A DNA stretch of 31,400 bases from Tubiluchus corallicola. Lineage: Eukaryota; Priapulida; Priapulimorpha; Priapulimorphida; Tubiluchidae. Under the pieces are notes generated by a model that was not told where the DNA came from, searched no databases, and saw nothing but the letters and a program-made list of their open reading frames with translations. Location of the stretch: positions 126,001-157,400 of the forward strand of contig JAQGDQ010000386.1 in the NCBI GenBank assembly GCA_030141605.1, read 5' to 3'. Of this stretch, positions 29,801 to 31,400 are shown piece by piece. The translations under genes were made by a program, and so were the position numbers. Every line of letters begins with the position of its first letter. Positions within the stretch are counted from its first letter, which is position 1.

Positions 29801-31196
29801 CCAATTATCCTTAGATTTTCTATGAAAAACAAAAGCAGAAAGAAAAAATGTAAAAAAAAATGAAGAAGAGTAACTAGAGAAGGAAGGACCTGTGCTTCAA
29901 GTTTATGTTTAGTTTTCATACTTTAATTGTTCATTAGCTTTTTAATTAAACAAATATGTAATGTAGAACTGTAAGCAATAAACCCTATAAAGTGTTTAAT
30001 TTATGAACCAAACACTATTTACTCCTACAACTTAACTGAAAGCTTTTACATAGTCAGGCTGCAGTCAGGGGAGTATTAACTAATGGGCTAACTAGGCTAG
30101 GGTGCCAAATTTTGAGGGCATCACATTTTAGAAAAAATTCTCATTCTCCTCGGAAATTGTGTATACTTTCATATTCATGCAAAGGCCACGTTTTATAACA
30201 CACCACAGGCAATTACTGAGAGCAACGTAGTGCCACATAACGAACAGGTGCAAGGTATTACACAACAAGCAGTTGCACAGTCTAAGCGCTATGCAAATAC
30301 GTGCAATTAATAATCACCATGCAGAAACTAGGTTAATAGTGTTTCTAATACACCACAAATAATTGTTTAATCTCCTCATTAAATAAGCAACCAAAATTCA
30401 CAATAGAGATGGGTGGGACAGGATTGTCAGCCTAGGGCGTTGCCGGGTCTTGACACGCCCCTGGCTGCAGTGATCGTTGCTCCGCTGCAAGCAACTGAAT
30501 TCTTTTAATAAGCCGATCACTACTGATCATGTGTGCTTGCATAGCAAAATCGTCCGTAAGTCGGCAATTAAGCTTTTCTAGTTATTCACATATCTAGTTA
30601 ATGTTGGAGTTGAGGTGCTTTGTTGGTCGCTATGGATTTTGCGAGAGCAAATTGAAGTTACATTTAAATCCAGTAGATGGCACTTTCTGACAAAGATCTG
30701 GGCTTGGCAACAGAAAAAAACCCTAAGCAAAATGGCTGCTTCGGCGAGCTACAGTCGGAAAACACAAGATTTTTTACATTTGCAGTACTAGTTTCTAAAC
30801 AGAAAAGTGGCTAAGGAGTTATAAAATTAGATTGTTAGTATTTTTCAACATTTCCTTGTTAATTTCATACTAGAATGCAAAGTCCAAAATATTTAGCGTT
30901 TTGTTCGCAAGCACACATATGATGATAATCAGTAGCAATGATGCAGTAACTGATAATATCAGCTTATCATAAAATCATTGTAATTCTATTTGGCATGAAG
31001 CATTCTAATTGTACATTCTTTCTCCCGAAATGAAGAAGCATCAATTTCAGAATTTACACCGTTTTTTTCAGGTTTCAGTCATCGTGTTGGAAAGCCGAAA
31101 GGACCAAGAGTCGCGCCAATCGGCTGGGGAAGAATAACAAACACAAACAAAAACAATACAGATCTGTACAAACAGCCAACATTTGCAACTAACTGA
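5795..31196 (+). CDS. PTPN12-like: PTP-PEST-family non-receptor protein tyrosine phosphatase (PTPN12/18/22 group), 15 coding exons
   Basis: Coding exons: 5795-5893, 7575-7668, 8763-8839, 11506-11640, 13852-13920, 14296-14501, 16439-16505, 16991-17068, 20188-21397, 23797-23867, 25855-25966, 26341-26414, 28315-28357, 28804-28890, 31072-31196. All phases join, giving about 848 aa (human PTPN12 is about 780). It should hydrolyse phosphotyrosine on cytosolic signalling or adhesion substrates. The catalytic domain (about 1-295) has NRYKD (57-61), DYINAN (82-87), TQGPL, KKCEKYW, the WPD loop with acid Asp194, nucleophile Cys226 and Arg232 in [10 protein letters not shown], and Q-loop Gln273/Gln277. 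A disordered tail follows, with tyrosine motifs and PPPVP (725-729). Near the end is the PEST-family C-terminal homology motif [13 protein letters not shown]...W, which in vertebrates binds partners such as PSTPIP1. That motif separates this family from other cytosolic PTPs; orthology to one vertebrate paralogue is not claimed. Oddities: one GC-AG intron, a tandem duplication in the tail and a C-terminal extension. Confidence 0.93.
5894..7574 (+). other. Phosphatase intron 1 (1681 bp)
   Basis: GT-AG. Contains a B-box-like tRNA remnant at about 6803-6826 and otherwise AT-rich sequence with no recognised gene or full element. Confidence 0.6.
6803..6826 (+). repeat. tRNA T-arm-like sequence, SINE remnant
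   Basis: GGTCCCTGGTTCAAATACAG matches the T-arm of the tRNA-like remnant at 1949-2022, including the AACTTTTTC a few bases downstream. A possible A-box (TGGCATTGGCCAGTGG, 6695-6710) is too far upstream for a real tRNA. Confidence 0.3.
7575..7668 (+). CDS. Phosphatase coding exon 2 (residues 34-64)
   Basis: Acceptor ttattag. Encodes [10 protein letters not shown]...[15 protein letters not shown] plus one base. KKNRYKDI is the conserved PTP motif 1, whose Tyr contacts the substrate phosphotyrosine ring. The exon ends CCA T before GCAAGT, a GC-type donor. The GT four bases further on would create a stop (AAT TGA) after joining. Confidence 0.9.
7669..8762 (+). other. Phosphatase intron 2, GC-AG type (1094 bp)
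   Basis: Begins GCAAGT and ends tttttcag. Joining here restores P-F-E-H-S-R exactly where the family has P-F-D-H-S-R. Contains an R2 repeat copy at about 8285-8640. Confidence 0.85.
8285..8640. repeat. R2 repeat family, copy 1
   Basis: About 250 bp matches 16105-16345 closely (gataaatagaaggc, catgatcatgaactg, gatgtagaacccatttt, gtttaaacagtactgtaac), and both end near a ccggtcttcc sequence. It is non-coding and probably a MITE. Terminal repeats could not be fixed. Confidence 0.7.
8763..8839 (+). CDS. Phosphatase coding exon 3 (residues 65-90)
   Basis: Completes Phe65 and encodes EHSRIKL...[20 protein letters not shown] is the invariant PTP core motif. Donor aag|gtgaga. Confidence 0.93.
9338..9475. 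repeat. 38-bp tandem repeat, 3.6 copies
   Basis: Units start at 9338, 9376, 9414 and 9452, with consensus beginning ccagtagtacgggtataacc. The first two are nearly identical and the last is partial and diverged. Confidence 0.93.
9590..10340. other. Unidentified, less AT-rich block, possibly an LTR remnant
   Basis: Base composition differs from the neighbouring intron. A run ending tttctaaca is followed by ctggtggtggag, which resembles an LTR end next to a primer-binding site. No matching second LTR or retroviral-type protein is seen. A 14-bp direct repeat (ttgagatctcataa) occurs at about 9880-9912. Confidence 0.25.
10720..11400 (-). mobile_element. Non-LTR retrotransposon (LINE) 3' fragment, reverse transcriptase C-terminus, broken
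   Basis: The minus strand encodes the C-terminal part typical of LINE ORF2 proteins: VRPALIYG, then [36 protein letters not shown] and NGDP. The frame stays open from the stop near 10729 to about 11397 except for a TGA at 11230-11232. It is 5'-truncated and lies antisense to the phosphatase gene inside intron 3. The clade is not determined. Confidence 0.85.
11506..11640 (+). CDS. Phosphatase coding exon 4 (residues 91-135)
   Basis: Acceptor tttgttttag, donor gtaagt. Encodes [20 protein letters not shown], then [20 protein letters not shown]. This is the conserved AYIATQGPL...DFWRMIWE...VIIVMA core of PTP domains. Confidence 0.95.
11890..12480 (-). mobile_element. CR1/L2-like LINE 3' fragment with microsatellite tail
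   Basis: The minus strand reads [20 protein letters not shown], a typical C-terminal motif of CR1/L2-type ORF2, then FKRLINSW...CAICKF in another frame. The frame changes at a poly-G run (about 12318-12328). The 3' end is a (TTATC)n-type tail at 11893-11911, as expected for a LINE 3' end. Confidence 0.7.
13017..13306. mobile_element. Pogo/mariner-type MITE, 290 bp
   Basis: Ends are CAGTCAACCTCGgatg and, reverse-complemented, CAGTCAACCTCGatca. TA dinucleotides flank it (13015-13016 and 13307-13308). It has no transposase ORF. Its interior reappears as a fragment at 17850-18030. Confidence 0.88.
13852..13920 (+). CDS. Phosphatase coding exon 5 (residues 136-158)
   Basis: Acceptor gattttag, encodes [20 protein letters not shown], then [11 protein letters not shown] is the conserved KCxxYWP motif. 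The donor ttg|gtatcg is weak, but reading on meets a TAG four bases into the intron. Confidence 0.92.
13921..14295 (+). other. Phosphatase intron 5 (375 bp), about half R3 transposon
   Basis: Bases 14072-14263 match an end of the R3 element at 27283-27475. Only about 30 bp separate the repeat from the acceptor ccaag at 14295, so the likely branch-point region is transposon-derived. Confidence 0.75.
14072..14263. mobile_element. R3 MITE fragment
   Basis: Matches one end of the R3 copy at 27283 onward: cttgcaaaccaaa-ccgtccataag, attaaaactacgtt, gaagtagaatg, aaaacaaatgctaaata, ctagcattaaattatcagg and aaaaaatactaaaaat. It is one-ended. Confidence 0.88.
14296..14501 (+). CDS. Phosphatase coding exon 6 (residues 159-226), WPD loop
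   Basis: Acceptor catcaccaag|GTA, donor gcag|gtagtg. Encodes [13 protein letters not shown], then [15 protein letters not shown] and a helix ending CPIVVHC. Asp194 of WPD is the general acid, and the last codon is catalytic Cys226. The polypyrimidine tract is poor. Confidence 0.93.
14562..15095. mobile_element. Non-autonomous hAT-type element, 534 bp
   Basis: Left end CATGGGTCTCCAAAGTGG and right end, reverse-complemented, CAGGGGTCTCCAAACTTT form the common hAT terminal inverted repeat. Flanking octamers TTTTAGAC and GTTTAGAT agree at six of eight bases, as for an aged 8-bp target duplication. No transposase remains. Confidence 0.85.
15177..16050 (+). mobile_element. R1 element (MITE-like) with internal tandem duplication
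   Basis: Starts tttaaaggaagacaggatga and its 3' part ends near ggatccggttttgct. The ends are imperfect inverted repeats (TTTAAAGGAAGACAGGA versus TTTAAAGCAAAACCGGA as seen in other copies). The last 170 bp (15644-15813) is repeated at 15879-16048, with a 65-bp truncated copy between them (15814-15878). Confidence 0.85.
16105..16390. repeat. R2 repeat family, copy 2
   Basis: Close match to 8285-8640 (shared tagaaggc-gtacc, catgatcatgaactg, gatgtagaacccattttcgtga and aacagtactgtaacactta). It has a deletion near its end and stops about 48 bp before the exon 7 acceptor. Confidence 0.75.
16439..16505 (+). CDS. Phosphatase coding exon 7 (residues 227-249), P-loop
   Basis: Acceptor ctttaag, donor gtaagt. 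With the last bases of exon 6 it completes [10 protein letters not shown], the phosphate-binding P-loop. GCGRTG rather than GVGRTG is typical of the PTP-PEST group. Then [15 protein letters not shown]. Confidence 0.95.
16506..16990 (+). other. Phosphatase intron 7 (485 bp)
   Basis: GT-AG. About two thirds is the ~53-bp minisatellite at 16646-16962. Confidence 0.8.
16646..16962. repeat. ~53-bp tandem repeat, about 6 copies
   Basis: Unit resembles gatttcgctactttttaaa, then attaaaaccacaacttgtg and ttttcattgat. Unit starts at 16701, 16754, 16807, 16860 and about 16913 show the period; the first copy is diverged. Confidence 0.93.
16991..17068 (+). CDS. Phosphatase coding exon 8 (residues 250-275), Q-loop
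   Basis: Acceptor atttatag, donor gtatga. [20 protein letters not shown], then AMIQNL. It aligns with the family's FNVFNLIQEMRTQR...VQT. Gln273 is conserved but the following Thr is Asn. Confidence 0.93.
17195..17745 (-). mobile_element. R1 element, inverted copy
   Basis: Reverse complement follows R1 along its length: gatttttcatgtactaccccattttcaag, the gggctcac/gggcgagccc region, gagcgtgttgc and cacgtaagtcattttt, ending in cagtttaagattggg. The middle is shortened relative to 15177-15760. Confidence 0.8.
17850..18030. repeat. Fragment of the pogo-type MITE family seen at 13017-13306
   Basis: Shares cccttatatcc, gagggtgt-tctagacctgt, cttttctgtacttttaacc, cattcag and ataggaagctcc with 13017-13306. 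The terminal CAGTCAACC ends are missing, so it is truncated. Confidence 0.8.
18252..18280. repeat. (CTTA)n microsatellite
   Basis: Six to seven perfect CTTA units. Confidence 0.95.
19150..19785 (+). mobile_element. R1 element, near full length
   Basis: Begins tctttgaaggaagacaggatg and ends cagtttaagattgggtatgg, then ttttgctttaaa. It follows the same order of landmarks as 15177-15760 and is one of the two best copies for defining the family. Confidence 0.85.
19886..20138 (+). mobile_element. R1 element, 3' partial copy
   Basis: Starts within R1 at gaggtacagcacccattttt and runs to the ggttttgccttaaa end, about 50 bp before the exon 9 acceptor. It repeats 19540-19785 in the same orientation. 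Confidence 0.83.
20188..21397 (+). CDS. Phosphatase coding exon 9 (residues 276-678), end of catalytic domain and disordered tail
   Basis: Acceptor ttttttttcag, donor gaag|gtagtg. It opens [18 protein letters not shown], the last catalytic helix (family QYELVHRAIAQLF). The remaining ~380 residues are rich in Ser, Gln, Asn, Lys and Pro, with no fold recognised. Tyrosine motifs: NNYENV (Tyr ~301), PTYENV (~332), NPYVNV (~582), NPVYSEM (~597), SEYQDD (~654) and NLYEDV (~660). YxN sites are Grb2-SH2-like and NPVY is PTB-like by consensus. Residues encoded by 20599-20730 are two tandem 22-residue units. The frame stays open 26 bp past the donor to a TAA at 21421-21423. Confidence 0.95.
20599..20730 (+). 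repeat. 66-bp in-frame tandem duplication in exon 9
   Basis: Copy 1 is 20599-20664 and copy 2 is 20665-20730. Each encodes 22 residues of the form NTHVGxSxVAKQQKAxKFNTVN. They differ at five nucleotides, giving P-to-L, R-to-P and K-to-E changes and one silent change. Confidence 0.97.
21424..22014. mobile_element. piggyBac-type MITE, 591 bp, TTAA-flanked
   Basis: Ends CCCTTTCACCACGTAG and, reverse-complemented, CCCTTTCACTACGGAAG. TTAA tetranucleotides lie on both sides (21420-21423 and 22015-22018), the piggyBac target duplication. No transposase. It sits 26 bp inside intron 9, and its left TTAA provides the TAA at the end of the read-through frame. It also contains a CA-rich microsatellite near 21577-21645. 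Confidence 0.9.
22045..23412. mobile_element. R3 element, long copy interrupted by another MITE
   Basis: Left end GTGTGACTGCACAGCAAAA and right end, reverse-complemented, GTGTATGCTTGCACGCCAAAA match the R3 termini at 30531-30916. R3 sequence stops at 22100, resumes at 22445 (tttatgaggactatcttggt, then accaagctc) after the pogo-type insert, and matches the 27281-27935 copy again at about 22895-23150. An extra ~350 bp in the middle is absent from the other copies. Confidence 0.75.
22101..22444. mobile_element. Pogo/Tigger-type MITE, 344 bp, nested in R3
   Basis: Ends CAGTCAACCCTCGTTAAACC and, reverse-complemented, CAGCCGACCCTCATTAAACC. TA flanks at 22099-22100 and 22445-22446. No transposase ORF. 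The interrupted host sequence is R3. Confidence 0.92.
23262..23677. repeat. Large inverted repeat (about 150-bp arms) at an R3 end
   Basis: Arm 23262-23412 (tgctacagtaagaaagttca ... gcgtgcaagcatacac) is the inverse of 23523-23677 with scattered mismatches, around a ~110-bp spacer. The inner edges are R3 terminal sequences, so two R3 ends face each other. Confidence 0.85.
23797..23867 (+). CDS. Phosphatase coding exon 10 (residues 679-702)
   Basis: Acceptor cttatttcag, donor gcag|gtacgt. Encodes [20 protein letters not shown], then SRKQ. VTYSSV (Tyr ~693) fits the ITIM pattern (V/I/L/S-x-Y-x-x-V). The phase-1 join to exon 9 keeps the frame open. Confidence 0.85.
23868..25854 (+). other. Phosphatase intron 10 (1987 bp)
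   Basis: GT-AG. Contains a TCATTA/ATC-rich low-complexity tract at about 24015-24122 and an unexplained GC-richer block at 25140-25620. No coding exon recognised. Confidence 0.6.
25140..25620. other. GC-richer unidentified block in intron 10
   Basis: Clearly less AT-rich than surrounding intron. A minus-strand frame (25344-25607, 87 codons) is open and reads like plausible protein, but it matches no family I recognise and no splice sites link it to anything. Likely part of a retroelement or a decayed insertion. Confidence 0.3.
25855..25966 (+). CDS. Phosphatase coding exon 11 (residues 703-739), acidic and Pro-rich motif
   Basis: Acceptor ctcatccacag, donor gcg|gtgtgt. [16 protein letters not shown] is followed by [18 protein letters not shown]. 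The [10 protein letters not shown] segment aligns with the SPPPLPERTPESF motif of vertebrate PTP-PEST, a candidate SH3-binding site. Confidence 0.88.
25979..26205. repeat. ~45-bp tandem repeat, about 5 copies
   Basis: Diverged units of the form ttttgtttggctaattttct, then acaaaactttgcatctt. They fill most of the 374-bp intron 11. Confidence 0.92.
26341..26414 (+). CDS. Phosphatase coding exon 12 (residues 740-764)
   Basis: Acceptor ttgcttttag, donor agg|gtaaaa. Encodes [20 protein letters not shown], then IAIKR, a basic amphipathic stretch. No known motif; the exon rests on splice sites and phase. Confidence 0.75.
26510..27131. mobile_element. Tc1/mariner-type MITE, 622 bp
   Basis: Left end CTGTATATACTTATGTACAA and right end, reverse-complemented, CCGTATCTACTTATGTACAA, both followed by GTCGA. 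TA on both sides (26508-26509 and 27132-27133). The motif GTACAAGTCG recurs just inside the left end (about 26581). No transposase ORF. Confidence 0.92.
27281..27935. mobile_element. R3 element, 655-bp copy
   Basis: Left end GTGTGTTTGCAAACCAAAAC, then CGTCCATAAGTCGGC. The right end is the near-inverse (GACTTATGGACAATTTTGCT, then ATGCAAGCACAT). The interior is the inverse of 30531-30916 and of parts of 22045-23412, including the tccagtagatg and aaagatctgg landmarks. Confidence 0.9.
28315..28357 (+). CDS. Phosphatase coding exon 13 (residues 765-778)
   Basis: Acceptor tactttttag, donor tcag|gtaaga. Encodes [14 protein letters not shown], acidic and Ser-rich. Short, supported by strong splice sites and matching phases. 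Confidence 0.72.
28358..28803 (+). other. Phosphatase intron 13 (446 bp)
   Basis: GT-AG. AT-rich, with a diverged direct repeat (tactttatttgtgcttataa and a related copy near 28749). Nothing else recognised. Confidence 0.65.
28804..28890 (+). CDS. Phosphatase coding exon 14 (residues 779-807)
   Basis: Acceptor catttcttttag, donor gttg|gtaagt. Encodes [20 protein letters not shown], then PSYFLNKAV. No motif recognised; its phase 1 matches exons 13 and 15. Confidence 0.8.
28938..29040. repeat. Pogo-like terminal sequence, one end only
   Basis: CAGTAAGTCCTCGTTTAATG after a TA resembles a pogo/Tigger end (compare 22101). No matching inverted end was found downstream, so the element is truncated or diverged. 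Confidence 0.4.
30066..30463. mobile_element. hAT-type non-autonomous element, 398 bp, with exact 8-bp TSD
   Basis: Starts CAGGGG and ends CCCCTG. The octamer GCTGCAGT flanks it exactly on both sides (30058-30065 and 30464-30471), the hAT target duplication. No transposase. The intact duplication suggests a fairly recent insertion. Confidence 0.93.
30531..30916. mobile_element. R3 element, compact 386-bp copy
   Basis: Left end GTGTGCTTGCATAGCAAAA and right end, reverse-complemented, GTGTGCTTGCGAACAAAA form terminal inverted repeats. Interior landmarks gtccgtaagtcggcaatt, aatccagtagatggc, aaagatctggg, aaaatggctgcttc and gcagtactagtttc are shared, in inverse order, with 27281-27935. Confidence 0.92.
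31072..31196 (+). CDS. Phosphatase coding exon 15 (residues 808-848, stop), C-terminal homology motif
   Basis: Acceptor gtttttttcag. Encodes [20 protein letters not shown], then about 21 more polar residues to TGA at 31194-31196. It aligns with the C-terminus of PTPN12 (GNRCGKPKGPRDPPSEW), including the Trp. Vertebrate proteins end just after this motif; this one continues. Confidence 0.93.
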
Positions 31197-31400
31197 TTGG
31201 AAGTCTCTTAGCAGACCAGTGCAGTATTTGAAAGCTGTGACGCACAAAAACATTTTTAGGTGCACTTTAGCTAAAGCCTATTTATGTGATAGTATGACAT
31301 ATGATTCCTGATGCGAGTGTGCATCTCTAACTTCCCATAGCCTTGCATAGCAAAGGCCTTGTCAAAAAATTGTGTGTATAAATACACTTATAATCAAAAA
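31197..31400 (+). other. Phosphatase 3' UTR, incomplete
   Basis: No AATAAA is present before the window ends (the nearest is tgtataaatac near 31375), so the transcript end probably lies beyond. Nothing else recognised. Confidence 0.6.

Larger units (their letters stand above)
28891..31071 (+). other. Phosphatase intron 14 (2181 bp)
   Basis: GT-AG. Contains a one-ended pogo-like TIR near 28938, a hAT-type element (30066-30463) and a compact R3 element (30531-30916). About 29060-30057 holds purine-rich sequence and an open frame at 29528-29800 that matches nothing I know. Confidence 0.65.

Noticed and set aside
1-31400. CRISPR array or bacterial operon
   Set aside because: Tandem repeats here lack the direct-repeat/unique-spacer pattern, and genes are spliced with animal protein families.

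Overview
This is animal nuclear DNA: AT-rich, with long introns, canonical GT-AG splice sites (plus one GC-AG) and many transposon remnants. Two spliced genes read on the + strand. The protein families are metazoan, and the density of MITEs and LINE fragments suggests an invertebrate. I cannot name the phylum or species.

Gene 1 (505-2802) has three coding exons and predicts a 131-aa CD225/dispanin protein (IFITM-like superfamily) with two membrane segments and a Cys cluster. Gene 2 (5795-31196) fills most of the window. I rebuilt 15 coding exons whose phases all join, giving about 848 aa. It is a PTP-PEST-family cytosolic tyrosine phosphatase (PTPN12/PTPN18/PTPN22 group). It has a helical N-terminus, a full catalytic domain (NRYKD, DYINAN, KKCEKYW, WPD loop, [11 protein letters not shown]-loop), a long disordered tail with many tyrosine motifs, a PPPVP motif and the family's C-terminal homology motif (GKPKGPR...W). 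Its start and its 3' end are both in the window. The two genes follow each other head to tail about 3 kb apart, and nothing suggests that they work together.

Layout: 1-504 is the upstream region of gene 1. 2803-5794 is intergenic, with a (TCTA)n array, a TA/TG tract and a 38-bp perfect palindrome. 5795-17068 carries the N-terminus and catalytic exons 1-8. 20188-21397 is the large tail exon 9. 23797-31196 carries six small tail exons, 10-15. The introns hold most of the mobile DNA: two hAT-type elements (8-bp duplications, one of them exact), a TTAA-flanked piggyBac-type MITE, three TA-flanked Tc1/mariner/pogo-type MITEs, three repeat families seen here in several copies (called R1, R2 and R3), two antisense LINE 3' fragments and three minisatellites.

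The most notable points are: a piggyBac-type insertion 26 bp past the exon 9 donor whose TTAA supplies the stop codon of the read-through form; a GC-AG intron inside the catalytic domain; a 66-bp in-frame tandem duplication in the tail; a set of pYxN/ITIM-like tyrosine motifs; a pogo-type MITE nested in an R3 element; an R3 fragment forming most of the 3' part of a short catalytic-domain intron; and an out-of-frame upstream ORF overlapping the phosphatase start. I see no prokaryotic features, CRISPR arrays or intact RNA genes.
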